From positions 1 to 54,642 of IMG/VR virus record IMGVR_UViG_3300021085_001452: a stretch of DNA of 54,642 bases; one strand, written 5' to 3'. Positions 1 through 8,107 of this stretch are shown here, piece after piece. The notes below the pieces were generated by a model. The model saw nothing but the letters and a program-made list of their open reading frames with translations. It made no database searches and was not told the origin of the DNA. The translations under genes and the position numbers were made by a program. The DNA comes from a virus. How positions within the stretch are numbered: position 1 is the stretch's first letter; each line of letters opens with the position of its first letter.

Positions 1-78
1 GCAGTGTGGTGTTTAGATAAAGGCGCATGGCGTTCTTTTAGAGTAAATACTGTAACTGGCTGGGAGGTAGTTAAATGA
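1..78 (+). CDS. C-terminal end of a small SH3-barrel-like phage protein (partial)
   Basis: The reading frame is open from the first base and ends in TGA at 76-78, which overlaps the ATG of the next gene. The 25 visible residues include WRSFRVNTVTGWE. This resembles the C-terminus of the small conserved T4-like phage proteins of the DUF2693 / SH3-like barrel type, which typically end in a GWRSFRxxS motif. That link is from memory of the family. The start lies outside the window and the function is unknown. Confidence 0.6.
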   Translation, partial: AVWCLDKGAWRSFRVNTVTGWEVVK

Positions 79-1013
79 ACAATGAGTTCTTATGGGTAGA
101 AAAGTATAGACCCCAAACTATACAAGACACAATCTTACCATCACAGATTAAGAAAACTTTTCAAACAATCGTTGATACTGGTGAGATTCCTAATTTACTT
201 CTTACTGGTACTGCAGGTATCGGTAAGACAACTGTTGCCAAGGCTCTATGTAAGACCCTGGGGCTAGACTATCTGATCATTAACGGATCGGAAGAAGGCA
301 ACATTGATACACTTAGAACAAAGATTAAACACTTTGCTTCTACAGTATCATTACAGGGTGGATACAAGGTGGTCATTTTAGATGAAGCAGATTATCTAAA
401 TCCCCAATCCACCCAACCTGCGTTACGTGGATTCATTGAAGAGTTCAGTAACAACTGCAGGTTTATTATGACCTGTAACTTTAAGAACAGGATTATTGAT
501 CCACTGCATTCTCGTTGTTCTGTAATAGAATTCAACATTGCAAAGAAAGATACTCCTAAACTATGTATGCAGTTCCTAGAAAGGTGCTGTAAAATTCTAA
601 CCCAAGAAGGTGTTGAATATGAAGAGGCTGTAGTTGCCGAACTCATTATGAAATACTTACCAGATTGGCGTAGAGTTCTTAATGAGTTACAAAGGTATTC
701 TGTATCTAACCACATTGACTCTGGCATACTTACTTCTTTGGGTGAAGTATCTATCAATAATCTTATGTCGGCCTTAAAAGGTAAAGACTTTAAGAAGATG
801 CGACAATGGGTTACAGATAATATTGACCAAGAACCTGCAGCTCTCTTTAGAAAGCTATATGATAATATGTATGAGTATGTGGAACCTCAAAGTATCCCAC
901 AGCTTGTACTTATTCTCGCAGACTATCAATATAAAAATAGTTTCGTTGCAGATCACGAAATCAACATGGTCGCCTGTTGCACAGAGATCATGGCTGGAGT
1001 TCAATTCAAATGA
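75..1013 (+). CDS. 44: Sliding-clamp loader large subunit (gp44)
   Basis: AAA+ ATPase that, with gp62, loads the gp45 sliding clamp at primer-template junctions. Walker A GTAGIGKT is at residues 45-52, Walker B VVILDEAD at 99-106, a sensor-1-like TCNF at 133-136 and the clamp-loader SRC motif at 146-148. The N-terminal WVEKYRPQT is typical of RFC/gp44 proteins. Length (312 aa) is close to T4 gp44 (319 aa). The ATG overlaps the stop of the preceding frame, and its own TGA overlaps the gp62 ATG, which fits translational coupling of a complex that needs fixed subunit ratios. Confidence 0.97.
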   Translation: MNNEFLWVEKYRPQTIQDTILPSQIKKTFQTIVDTGEIPNLLLTGTAGIGKTTVAKALCKTLGLDYLIINGSEEGNIDTLRTKIKHFASTVSLQGGYKVVILDEADYLNPQSTQPALRGFIEEFSNNCRFIMTCNFKNRIIDPLHSRCSVIEFNIAKKDTPKLCMQFLERCCKILTQEGVEYEEAVVAELIMKYLPDWRRVLNELQRYSVSNHIDSGILTSLGEVSINNLMSALKGKDFKKMRQWVTDNIDQEPAALFRKLYDNMYEYVEPQSIPQLVLILADYQYKNSFVADHEINMVACCTEIMAGVQFK

Positions 1014-1390
1014 ACCCCTTCGATTATATAAACGATATCACTAATAATAAGAAAGGTATAATGGTAGATGATATCGCTGAGAAAGAATATAACGCCTTTA
1101 TAGTCAATCGTGGTCTAGGTAACTTCCGCGATACTATCTTATATGCCAACGAAATGAACGTACATCACCATCTGGATGCACGGCTTCAATATGATTTTTT
1201 TATAAATATAATTAAGAAGCAGAAAAGGTGGTCCAAATGGGCCAAACCAGAATCCGTTTCTAATTTGGAAATTATCAAAGAATATTATGGATATAGTAAT
1301 GAAAAGGCTAAGTCCGTACTATCCTTACTTAATAATGAACAGTTGGAAACATTGAAAAAAAGGATGTATAAAGGTGGAAAACGAAAATAA
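1010..1390 (+). CDS. 62: Sliding-clamp loader small subunit (gp62)
   Basis: Non-ATPase subunit of the T4-type clamp loader. I place the start at ATG 1010, which overlaps the gp44 stop (ATGA), because the protein then begins MNPFDYINDI as related phage gp62 proteins do. A longer in-frame extension lies inside gp44 and has no conserved content. The product is 126 aa, shorter than T4 gp62 (187 aa) but usual for marine T4-like phages. The C-terminus is basic. The identification rests on position between gp44 and regA and on the small helical sequence. Confidence 0.9.
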   Translation: MNPFDYINDITNNKKGIMVDDIAEKEYNAFIVNRGLGNFRDTILYANEMNVHHHLDARLQYDFFINIIKKQKRWSKWAKPESVSNLEIIKEYYGYSNEKAKSVLSLLNNEQLETLKKRMYKGGKRK

Positions 1391-1817
1391 TATTGAAATT
1401 AAAAACTGGATACCAGCAGATATGCTTGAAGTATCCTTAAATGAACCAGATGATTTCTTAAAGATAAGGGAAACATTAACCAGAATAGGTGTAGCATCTC
1501 GAAAAGATCAGAAGCTATATCAGTCATGTCATATCTTACACAAACAAGGCAGATACTTTATAGTTCACTTTAAAGAACTATTTTTGCTAGATGGTAAACC
1601 ATCAAACTTAATCGAGAATGATCTACATCGCAGAAATACAATCGCAACTCTACTTGCTGATTGGGGTCTAATTAGTATACTCAATACAGAAAAGAGTAAG
1701 GATGTAGCACCATTGAGACAAATAAAAGTTATTCCCTACAAAGAAAAAGCTGAATGGCAGCTATGTCCTAAATATAACATAGGAAATAGCAATAATGAAA
1801 AAACTAATAAAGAATAA
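1374..1817 (+). CDS. regA: RegA translational repressor
   Basis: RNA-binding repressor that blocks ribosome access on early phage mRNAs. The core matches T4 RegA closely: DDFLKIRETLTRIG, YQSCHILHKQG, IVHFKEL, LLADWGL and a C-terminal PKYNIGN. The open frame starts at GTG 1374 and overlaps the gp62 end by 17 bases. T4 RegA begins at the equivalent of ATG 1422, so this frame carries a 16-residue extension (ENENNIEIKNWIPADM). Marine relatives seem to have a similar extension, so I keep GTG, with 1422 as the alternative. It follows gp62 as in T4. Confidence 0.93.
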   Translation: MENENNIEIKNWIPADMLEVSLNEPDDFLKIRETLTRIGVASRKDQKLYQSCHILHKQGRYFIVHFKELFLLDGKPSNLIENDLHRRNTIATLLADWGLISILNTEKSKDVAPLRQIKVIPYKEKAEWQLCPKYNIGNSNNEKTNKE

Positions 1818-1884
1818 ATGGAAACAGTTTCATAAATTTATGAAATGCGGCAGAATTAATAAAATCGTAAAAAAATGTTTCTAA
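1795..1884 (+). CDS. Possible 29-residue basic peptide downstream of regA
   Basis: A short frame starts at ATG 1795 inside the last codons of regA, eight bases after an AGGAAA that could serve as a ribosome binding site. It encodes a lysine-rich peptide with two cysteines. The 18-base palindrome at 1828-1845 lies inside it. Nothing identifies it, and it may be chance in AT-rich DNA. Confidence 0.25.
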   Translation: MKKLIKNKWKQFHKFMKCGRINKIVKKCF

Positions 1885-1909
1885 TTTTTTAAACTAACAA
1901 CGAAAGTTG

Positions 1910-1917
1910 TATAAATA
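1910..1917 (+). promoter_or_regulatory. T4-late-type promoter box (TATAAATA) for hsp20
   Basis: A perfect TATAAATA lies in the intergenic space 63 bases upstream of the hsp20 ATG. It directly follows a GAAA-loop hairpin (ACAAC / GTTGT, 1897-1910). Using the T4 rule (box at -13 to -6), transcription would start near 1923, at the base of a second hairpin (1920-1946). The octamer is expected several times by chance at this base composition, so intergenic placement is the main support. Confidence 0.5.
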
Positions 1918-1919
1918 TA

Positions 1920-1946
1920 TGTGGATGCCGAATAATCGGGTCCACA
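1920..1946 (+). promoter_or_regulatory. Hairpin in the hsp20 mRNA leader
   Basis: TGTGGA (1920-1925) pairs with TCCACA (1941-1946), and CCGA (1928-1931) pairs with TCGG (1936-1939), giving a two-part stem with an ATAA loop. It lies between the late box and the strong AGGAGG ribosome binding site near 1968. It does not hide that site, so a 5' stabilising element is more likely than a thermometer. Confidence 0.5.
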
Positions 1947-1980
1947 TTAATAACCTTGCTATATATAGGAGGAAACTAAA

Positions 1981-2433
1981 ATGGTAAGAAATACAATGAA
2001 CGTGCCACGTTCACTCTTTATCGGATTTGAACCGATACTTAACGAACTTGAAAGAATCCACACTGCTGGAAGAACTCAGGATAACTACCCACCTCACAAC
2101 GTTGTTAAGGTAGATGATGAAAACTTTATCATTGAATTAGCTGTTGCAGGATTCTCGGAAGAGGAAATTTCTGTTGAGGTAAAGGATGGTATTTTATCTG
2201 TTAAGGGTGAAACTGCTAAAGATGATCGTGAATATGCACATAAAGGTATATCGTCCCGTAAATTCGAAAAGAACTTCCGTCTTTCCGAGTTTGTCGTAAT
2301 AGACGGTGCTGATCTAGTGAACGGAATACTTGTGGTACATGCCAGAGTAGAAGTTCCAGAAGAGAAGCGTCCTAGGAAGATCAATATAGGGTCTGCTGGG
2401 GCATCAAAGAAGAAGGAATTTATTCAAGAATAG
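1981..2433 (+). CDS. Small heat-shock protein (Hsp20 / alpha-crystallin)
   Basis: ATP-independent holdase chaperone of the IbpA class. A full alpha-crystallin domain spans about residues 35-135, with NFIIELAVAGFSEEEISVEV, GILSVKGE, and the ending GILVVHARVEVPEE (the conserved G-I-L strand). The C-terminal tail has a PRKINIG segment near the usual I-x-I assembly motif. Length 150 aa is normal. A good AGGAGG precedes the ATG. Hsp20 genes are a shared feature of marine T4-like phages and may assist capsid assembly. It sits behind a late-type box and a leader hairpin. Confidence 0.93.
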   Translation: MVRNTMNVPRSLFIGFEPILNELERIHTAGRTQDNYPPHNVVKVDDENFIIELAVAGFSEEEISVEVKDGILSVKGETAKDDREYAHKGISSRKFEKNFRLSEFVVIDGADLVNGILVVHARVEVPEEKRPRKINIGSAGASKKKEFIQE

Positions 2434-2493
2434 ATTCCGGTGAGCAGCGAAAACTCAGTGGATATTTGCAACAATTTCTACTGGAGATATAAA

Positions 2494-2634
2494 ATGAGGA
2501 CTTTACTCAACATCGTGAAACAACATGATGATCTATCTGCGGCCCTTAAAGAAGTAGCTGAACTACTCCTTGTGATGATAGGAACAATTTTAATTGCACC
2601 ATCCATCATTTGGTTAGCTTCTACTAATCTTTAA
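2494..2634 (+). CDS. Small single-span membrane protein
   Basis: A 46-residue protein with one strong hydrophobic segment (about residues 24-43, LLLVMIGTILIAPSIIWLA) after a short charged N-terminus. I chose ATG 2494 because GGAG lies 8 bases upstream. The same frame extends back to a GTG at 2440 that has no ribosome binding site. It follows hsp20 and is closed by the terminator at 2649. The function is unknown. Confidence 0.6.
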   Translation: MRTLLNIVKQHDDLSAALKEVAELLLVMIGTILIAPSIIWLASTNL

Positions 2635-2648
2635 TGGTCATGATATAA

Positions 2649-2680
2649 GGTGGTATCCTTCTGGGTACCACCAACTTTTT
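2649..2680 (+). terminator. Rho-independent terminator after the hsp20 unit
   Basis: A 10-bp stem (GGTGGTATCC at 2649-2658 with GGGTACCACC at 2663-2672, one G-T pair), a TTCT loop and a run of five T at 2676-2680. It separates the clamp-loader/regA/hsp20 block from the DNA polymerase promoter immediately downstream. Confidence 0.85.
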
Positions 2681-2691
2681 AAAAAAACCTC

Positions 2692-2720
2692 TTTACATTT
2701 GATTTGAATTGTAGTATAAT
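2692..2720 (+). promoter_or_regulatory. Sigma70-like promoter for DNA polymerase
   Basis: TTTACA at 2692-2697, a 17-bp spacer and TATAAT at 2715-2720, preceded by TGTAG. It directly follows a terminator and precedes the gp43 start at 2748. Confidence 0.85.
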
Positions 2721-2747
2721 ATACTTATTAATTATGGATTGGACTAT

Positions 2748-5246
2748 ATGAATTTCTACACTAATGTTACAAGATACGGAAATATGCTACTTTATCGTGG
2801 CTACGAAAATGGCAAAAAAGTCCAGAAACGTATCAAATACAAACCAACACTATTCGTAAATACCCCGCAGGGAGATTGGACTTCCCTAGATGGTAATCCA
2901 TGTGCACCTATCAAGTTTGACTCTATGAGAGAGGCCAAAGATTGGATGGATGTAAACAAACATACTGCTGGTAGAGAAATCTATGGCAATGACAGATACA
3001 TATCTCAGTTTATCAATGACCAGTTCCCTGGCAATATTGAATTCAATCGTAATATTATTAACGTAACCTCAATTGATATCGAGGTTGCATCTGATGATGG
3101 ATTCCCAGAACCAGATCAAGCAGAACATCCAATTATATCAATCGCCATGAAGAACAATATTGATAATACCTATTATGTGTGGGGTCTTGGAGAATACAAT
3201 ACAGATCAGTCTATTATGAAAACACATCGTGTAATATATGAACACTGTATATCAGAAGTAGACCTTATCAATAAATTTATCAATCATTGGTCTTTACCTA
3301 GTAACTGCCCAGATATTATTACTGGCTGGAATACTATGTACTTTGATATTCCATATATTGTCAATAGAACAATTAGATTACTCGGCGATGATGCTCCTAA
3401 AAGATTATCCCCATGGGGTATGGTTGACCGAAGAACGGCCCGTAAAATGAATAGAGAACAAACTGTCTTTGATATCAAGGGTGTTGGCCATGCAGATTAC
3501 ATGGAACTATTTCAGAAGTATACTTACACAGCCCAAGAGTCCTATGCTCTTAATCATATCGCTCATGTTATTCTAGGCGAGAAGAAACTATCCTATGAAG
3601 AGTATGGTTCACTTCACAGCCTATATAAAAATGACCACCAAAAATTCATTGATTATAATATCAAAGACGTTGAGTTGGTTGACCGACTGGAAGATAAGAT
3701 GGGCCTTATTACACTTATGTTGACTATGGCTTATAAAGGTGGCGTTAACTATTCCGATACATTCGGAGTTACTGCAATCTGGGATACTATTATTTACAGA
3801 TATCTTAATGACCGAAAGATTGCCATGCCATTCTCAGAAAGTAAGATCAAGACTAATTACCCTGGCGGATATGTAAAAGATCCAGTAGTTGGTTTACATG
3901 AACACGTGGTATCATTCGACCTTAACTCACTATATCCATCCATCATCATGCAGTACAATATGTCGCCTGAAACAATAGAAAATGGTAAAGTGATACCAAT
4001 TAATATTGATAAGATACTAGATGGCTATACCTTTGATAGAAATGGTAGTGCGGTTGGCGGTAACGGCCAATGCTTTAGTACTAGTAAGAGGGGCATGATG
4101 CCTACCTTAGTAGATGATTTATATAGTGAACGTGTTGTAATCAAGAAACAGATGATCGATGCACAGAAAGAATTGCAGAATGTAGTCCCTGGTGATAAAC
4201 AAAAACTCTATGATATTGAACGTAGAATATCAGTGGCAGAAAATCAACAGATGGCAATTAAAATTCTTCTTAACTCACTTTATGGTGCTATGGGTAACAA
4301 GTACTTCCGTTTCTTTGATCAACGTATTGCAGAGGCCATTACACTCTCTGGTCAATTAACTATTAGATGGGCAGAAGTCGCTCTTAATAGATACCTAAAT
4401 AAAGTAATGAATACAGATACAGATTATATTATTGCCATCGATACAGATTCGCTCTATGTTAATCTTGGCCCTTTGGTAGAACAAGTCAACCCATCCAATC
4501 CAGTTGATTTCCTTGATAAAGTTGCTAGTGAAAAACTAGAACCAGTCCTTAGTCAGGCATATCAAGAACTGTTCTGCCAAATGGGCGGGATTGATGATCG
4601 TATGGTTATGAAGAGAGAGGCCATTGCAGATCGTGCTATATGGACAGCCAAGAAAAGATATATCCTAAACGTGCATGATAACGAGGGTGTTAGATATAAA
4701 GAACCTAAACTTAAAATTATGGGCATCGAGGCCATTAAGTCCTCAACACCTGCACCATGCCGTGATGCTCTTAAAGAACTTTTCAAAGTTATTATGAAAG
4801 GTTCCGAAAGTGATAACCAAAAGGCAATCTTACAATTCAAAGAATACTTCCAAACATTACCAGCACATGATATTGCATTCCCACGTGGGGTAAGTAATGT
4901 CACAGAATATTCAAACATGCAAACCATCTACAAGAAAGGTACTCCAATGCATGTTCGTGCTGCTCTACTTCATAACAGATTGTTAAAGAATAAAACCCTT
5001 ACAAAGAAATATCAGCCAATCAAGAATGGCGAGAAGATTAAATTTATATATCTCAAAACGCCTAACCCCATTAAAGAAAACGTAATCGGATTTATGCAGT
5101 ACCTCCCAAAAGAGTTCGAATTGGATCACTATATAGATTATGAAATACAATTTCAAAAAACATTCCTTGACCCTATTGAACCCATATTCAAGGCCATTGG
5201 ATGGACTACCGAAGAAACTTCAAATTTAGAGGACTTTTTTGGATAA
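2748..5246 (+). CDS. 43: DNA polymerase, family B (gp43)
   Basis: Replicative polymerase with 3'-5' exonuclease. Exo I (SIDIEVASDD) has its acidic pair at about 110 and 112. Exo II (NTMYFDIPYIVNR) and Exo III (YNIKDVELVDRL) follow. Polymerase motif A (FDLNSLYPSI) is near 390, motif B (KILLNSLYGAMGN) near 505, motif C (AIDTDSLY) near 564, then KKRYIL. The C-terminus LEDFFG looks like a clamp-binding peptide. I chose ATG 2748, which gives the MNFYTNVTRYGN start typical of the family. An upstream TTG (2739) adds only three residues. At 832 aa it is slightly shorter than T4 gp43 (898 aa). Confidence 0.97.
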   Translation: MNFYTNVTRYGNMLLYRGYENGKKVQKRIKYKPTLFVNTPQGDWTSLDGNPCAPIKFDSMREAKDWMDVNKHTAGREIYGNDRYISQFINDQFPGNIEFNRNIINVTSIDIEVASDDGFPEPDQAEHPIISIAMKNNIDNTYYVWGLGEYNTDQSIMKTHRVIYEHCISEVDLINKFINHWSLPSNCPDIITGWNTMYFDIPYIVNRTIRLLGDDAPKRLSPWGMVDRRTARKMNREQTVFDIKGVGHADYMELFQKYTYTAQESYALNHIAHVILGEKKLSYEEYGSLHSLYKNDHQKFIDYNIKDVELVDRLEDKMGLITLMLTMAYKGGVNYSDTFGVTAIWDTIIYRYLNDRKIAMPFSESKIKTNYPGGYVKDPVVGLHEHVVSFDLNSLYPSIIMQYNMSPETIENGKVIPINIDKILDGYTFDRNGSAVGGNGQCFSTSKRGMMPTLVDDLYSERVVIKKQMIDAQKELQNVVPGDKQKLYDIERRISVAENQQMAIKILLNSLYGAMGNKYFRFFDQRIAEAITLSGQLTIRWAEVALNRYLNKVMNTDTDYIIAIDTDSLYVNLGPLVEQVNPSNPVDFLDKVASEKLEPVLSQAYQELFCQMGGIDDRMVMKREAIADRAIWTAKKRYILNVHDNEGVRYKEPKLKIMGIEAIKSSTPAPCRDALKELFKVIMKGSESDNQKAILQFKEYFQTLPAHDIAFPRGVSNVTEYSNMQTIYKKGTPMHVRAALLHNRLLKNKTLTKKYQPIKNGEKIKFIYLKTPNPIKENVIGFMQYLPKEFELDHYIDYEIQFQKTFLDPIEPIFKAIGWTTEETSNLEDFFG

Positions 5247-5251
5247 ACCAC

Positions 5252-5280
5252 TTTACTTTTATGGGAAAGTGTAGTATAAT
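5252..5280 (+). promoter_or_regulatory. Sigma70-like promoter
   Basis: TTTACT at 5252-5257, a 17-bp spacer and TATAAT at 5275-5280 with TGTAG before it. It drives the 5306-8084 block, which includes the glycosyltransferases. Confidence 0.8.
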
Positions 5281-5305
5281 ATACAATATAAATTAAGGAA
5301 ATATT

Positions 5306-5593
5306 ATGAAACTAGTAAGAATATCATCAGGAGAAGAGGTCATAGGAGACATTACCGAAACTACTGATACAGTAACAATTAAAAAGGGGTATGTATTAAT
5401 CCCTGGCGGTGAAGGTAAGATTGCATTTATGCCATTTATGCCATACACCAAGAGCTGGAAAGAAGGCTTAGAAATTAATAAAAGTAATATTCTATTTGTG
5501 GCAGACCCAGTTGATGAGTTAATCTCACAAGTAGAATCAGTTAGAAACCCAAAGAAAATCATTACACCTAAAAAACAGGATATTATAGTCTAA
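5306..5593 (+). CDS. Conserved small phage protein, possibly Sm-like fold
   Basis: A 95-residue protein starting MKLVRISSGEEVIGDI and ending in KKIITPKKQDIIV. The first 60 residues alternate short strands and glycines, as in Sm/LSM-like barrels. Similar proteins (MKLVRLxxGEEVxGE) are widespread in marine T4-like phages, recalled from the family and not searched. It may bind RNA or assist DNA replication, but nothing here proves a function. Its stop overlaps the ATG of the MazG-like gene (TAATG). Confidence 0.7.
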   Translation: MKLVRISSGEEVIGDITETTDTVTIKKGYVLIPGGEGKIAFMPFMPYTKSWKEGLEINKSNILFVADPVDELISQVESVRNPKKIITPKKQDIIV

Positions 5594-5901
5594 TGAATAC
5601 GAGCGTAAGAACTGGAGAGTTGATACAAAAGATCGGCCAATGGCATCAAGATAGAAATCTTATTGAAGGTGCTACTGACAAAGACCAAGTATGTAAATTA
5701 ATTCAAGAAGTGGGAGAGTTATCAGATAATGTTTGTAAAGGAAATGATGTTGCCGATGATATTGGCGACTGTATCGTGGTACTTATTAATATTGCCATTC
5801 GTAATAACTTAACTATCGATAAGTGCTTAGAAGTTGCTTATAATGATATTAAAGATCGCAAGGGCAAGATGGTAGACGGAATATTTATCAAGGAGTTATA
5901 A
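5593..5901 (+). CDS. MazG-like nucleotide pyrophosphohydrolase
   Basis: All-alpha NTP pyrophosphatase type. The metal-binding pattern is KLIQEVGELSDN (about 36-47) followed by DVADDIGDCIVVL (about 52-64), the usual E-x-x-E ... E/D-x-x-D arrangement. The 102 aa length suits a single-domain MazG. Such enzymes remove non-canonical or regulatory nucleotides. Placement directly before two glycosyltransferases would suit control of the dNTP pool in a DNA-modifying phage, which is inference. A second MazG-like gene is at 42732. Confidence 0.8.
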   Translation: MNTSVRTGELIQKIGQWHQDRNLIEGATDKDQVCKLIQEVGELSDNVCKGNDVADDIGDCIVVLINIAIRNNLTIDKCLEVAYNDIKDRKGKMVDGIFIKEL

Positions 5902-6809
5902 TGGCAGGAAATCAACCAAAATATCCAATTTATATTATCTCTAAAGGTAGAGCAGACACTAGACTGACTGTTAAGACCCTAGAGGCAAATGGCACTCCTT
6001 ATACTATAGTAGTTGAACCACAAGAATATAATGATTACGCTGCAGTCATTGACCCAGCTAATATTCTGGTTACTCCATTTACTAATCTAGGGCAAGGATC
6101 AATTCCTGTGCGTAACTTTGTATGGGAACATGCATGTTCAACTGGTGCAAAAAGACATTGGATTCTTGATGATAATATACAGCATATGTATAGATTACAT
6201 AAGAATGCTAAAATAAAGATCACCGACGGAACGTGCTTTAGTGCTAGTGAAGAATTTACTGATAGATATACAGATGTTAAAATGTCAGGTTTAAACTACA
6301 GTTACTTCTTACCAGCAACTACTAAGCGCCCACCTTACTATCATAACACTAGAGTATATTCTTGTATCTTATTGGCTAATGATATTTATCCAGAGTTTGC
6401 CTGGAGAGGTAGATTCAATGAAGATACAGACTTGTCTCTAAGGATTATGAAGGCAGGATACCATACTTTCTTATTTAACAACTTTGCTTGTGGTAAGATT
6501 ACTACAATGACAATGAAAGGTGGTAACACAGAAGAGTTATATAATATCGACCAAACGGGAGATCAGAACAATCGTAAAGGAAATGAAGAATATGATAACA
6601 GACGAGAGTTTGCAGAATCATTAAGGAAGCAACATCCAGATTGTGTTAAGGTTACTTGGAAATGGGGTAGGTGGCATCACCACATTGACTATTCTATTTT
6701 CCAGAAAGAAAAACCTACTCTTAAATCGGACCTAAATATACCTAAAGGTATTGACGATAAAGGTCTAAAACTAGTCAGATTAAAACAGGAGGCATTAAAT
6801 GGCAGTTAA
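5901..6809 (+). CDS. TET-associated-type glycosyltransferase, copy 1
   Basis: Predicted GT-A-fold glycosyltransferase of the TAGT group, known in phages for adding sugars to modified DNA bases. Visible family marks are YIISKGRAD (11-19), VVEPQEYNDY (37-46), the RNF/R-x-W helix and the metal-binding HWILDDN (86-92). An acidic FNEDTDLSLRIMKAG lies in the second half. The C-terminal tail is basic and may contact DNA. AAGGAGT precedes the ATG. Copy 2 follows at 7158. The target base is not evident from this window. Confidence 0.8.
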   Translation: MAGNQPKYPIYIISKGRADTRLTVKTLEANGTPYTIVVEPQEYNDYAAVIDPANILVTPFTNLGQGSIPVRNFVWEHACSTGAKRHWILDDNIQHMYRLHKNAKIKITDGTCFSASEEFTDRYTDVKMSGLNYSYFLPATTKRPPYYHNTRVYSCILLANDIYPEFAWRGRFNEDTDLSLRIMKAGYHTFLFNNFACGKITTMTMKGGNTEELYNIDQTGDQNNRKGNEEYDNRREFAESLRKQHPDCVKVTWKWGRWHHHIDYSIFQKEKPTLKSDLNIPKGIDDKGLKLVRLKQEALNGS

Positions 6810-7158
6810 AAACAATTCAACAAAAGATAGACAAGCCAATTACGAAGGTGAAAGTCTATTTGTATTATCTGGAGAAGAAGAGATAGAAACACCACATCAG
6901 TGGGATTCTATGCCTGAATTCGATCAGAAACAAAATGAAGCATGGAAAATGTTAAAGATCAGATTTAGAAATGAAGAAGATTTAATGGCATTTGCAGAAT
7001 TAGTTGGTCAAACAGTAACACCTAAAACAAAAGGTATTTGGTATCCAGCAGCAGATAAATCTAAGAATTCACTACTTAGATGGATGCATGAAGATCAGAT
7101 AGAAGGTAATCCAGATGTGGATGCAGTTCTTAGTGATGAGGAGATTAGGGTAGAATAA
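6799..7158 (+). CDS. Conserved small protein between the two glycosyltransferases
   Basis: A 119-residue acidic protein containing HQWDSMPEFDQ and RFRNEEDLMAFAELVGQ...TPKTKGIWYP (about 54-77). The latter is a pattern I recall from many phage and nuclease-associated proteins of unknown role. It overlaps copy 1 by 11 bases and abuts copy 2 (TAATG), so all three are probably translated together. An accessory or DNA-recognition subunit of the glycosyltransferases is plausible but unproven. Confidence 0.75.
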   Translation: MAVKNNSTKDRQANYEGESLFVLSGEEEIETPHQWDSMPEFDQKQNEAWKMLKIRFRNEEDLMAFAELVGQTVTPKTKGIWYPAADKSKNSLLRWMHEDQIEGNPDVDAVLSDEEIRVE

Positions 7159-8084
7159 TGATTGATGTAAAGAAGTATTTAGAAGAAGATCAAGACTTGT
7201 TTGCTATGATGGATGGGACTCAACAGGGTTCAACATTTAATTTAGTTGCTTTAGTAGAAGATTTAATTGCAGACTATGCAAATCAAAATCTACAAAGATA
7301 CACAGTATATATCCCTTCTAAAGGAAGAGCTTCATCACATAGTACATATGACCTATGTCGAGCAGAAAATATTCCATGTAAGATAGTAGTTGAACCCCAG
7401 GATTACGAACAATACGTTGAGACTGTTCCGCATACTCATATTCTAACCTTAGATAAAAATGATCAAGGTATACAATATGCTAGATCATGGATTAAAAGAT
7501 ATTCTAATAATGAAGGCGAATCATATCACTGGCAAATGGATGATGATATGAAATACTTTACAATGAGAATGGATGATAAAAATAAGAAAGTGAATTTAGT
7601 GAATTCAATGTCAATTATTGAATCTGTATTTTCACTCTTTGAGAATGTTGCAGTTGGTGGTATGACCTCAAATGCATTTGCATTTTCTAAACCACACCCT
7701 GTAAAGCTCAATCAACTAGGGTATGGCTGTTCTATCATTAACAATGATTTTGAACAAGAATGGAGAGACAAGACTGTAGAAGATTGGGACTATACATTAA
7801 ATGCTCTAGAGGCAGGAATGTGTACAATCGCCTTCTCTCACATTAATTTCCAAACGCCGTCATCCGGCACAAACAAAGGTGGTAATAATCTTACCGATTG
7901 GGCAACTATTGAAAAAAGAAAAGAATTTTATGATTACTTTGCATCACTCTGGCCTAAAAACTTTAGGGTAGTGGAGTTAGTAGAAGGATCAAGTAAGGGC
8001 TACAAGTTAGAACATAAAAGAAGATTTTTTAACGATTATAAAAATTTAAAATTAATTTTAAAAACCTCTTTACAAACAGACTGA
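7158..8084 (+). CDS. TET-associated-type glycosyltransferase, copy 2
   Basis: Diverged paralogue of the 5901 product. It has VYIPSKGRAS (50-59), IVVEPQDYEQY (76-86), a canonical triple-aspartate HWQMDDDM (124-131), and a VEDWDYTLNALEAG acidic segment (about 212-225). Unlike copy 1 it carries about 45 extra N-terminal residues and a short basic C-terminus. The metal motif is DDD here and DDN in copy 1, so the two may use different sugars or acceptors. The promoter for the next unit begins just before its stop. Confidence 0.8.
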   Translation: MIDVKKYLEEDQDLFAMMDGTQQGSTFNLVALVEDLIADYANQNLQRYTVYIPSKGRASSHSTYDLCRAENIPCKIVVEPQDYEQYVETVPHTHILTLDKNDQGIQYARSWIKRYSNNEGESYHWQMDDDMKYFTMRMDDKNKKVNLVNSMSIIESVFSLFENVAVGGMTSNAFAFSKPHPVKLNQLGYGCSIINNDFEQEWRDKTVEDWDYTLNALEAGMCTIAFSHINFQTPSSGTNKGGNNLTDWATIEKRKEFYDYFASLWPKNFRVVELVEGSSKGYKLEHKRRFFNDYKNLKLILKTSLQTD

Positions 8085-8097
8085 ATTGTAGTATAAT
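8069..8097 (+). promoter_or_regulatory. Sigma70-like promoter overlapping the end of the second glycosyltransferase
   Basis: TTTACA at 8069-8074, a 17-bp spacer and TATAAT at 8092-8097, with TGTAG. The predicted start of transcription, near 8104, leaves only about four bases before the ATG at 8108. Confidence 0.8.
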
Positions 8098-8107
8098 ATA
8101 CAATATT

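Noticed and set aside
1201-1208. TATAAATA inside gp62, and similar octamers at 16084, 27448 and 52830
   Set aside because: All lie in the middle of well-supported genes, and several chance matches are expected at this base composition.
1818-1980. Glutamine riboswitch or tmRNA of the type reported in related marine myophages
   Set aside because: I could not find the conserved riboswitch core or a tRNA-like domain in this gap. Only simple hairpins are visible.
2739-2747. TTG start for DNA polymerase, three codons upstream
   Set aside because: ATG 2748 gives the usual N-terminus of the family, and the added residues have no conserved content.
4562-4927. Minus-strand open frame of about 120 codons opposite gp43
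   Set aside because: It lies against the most conserved part of the polymerase gene, has no ribosome binding site, and no other minus-strand gene is seen.
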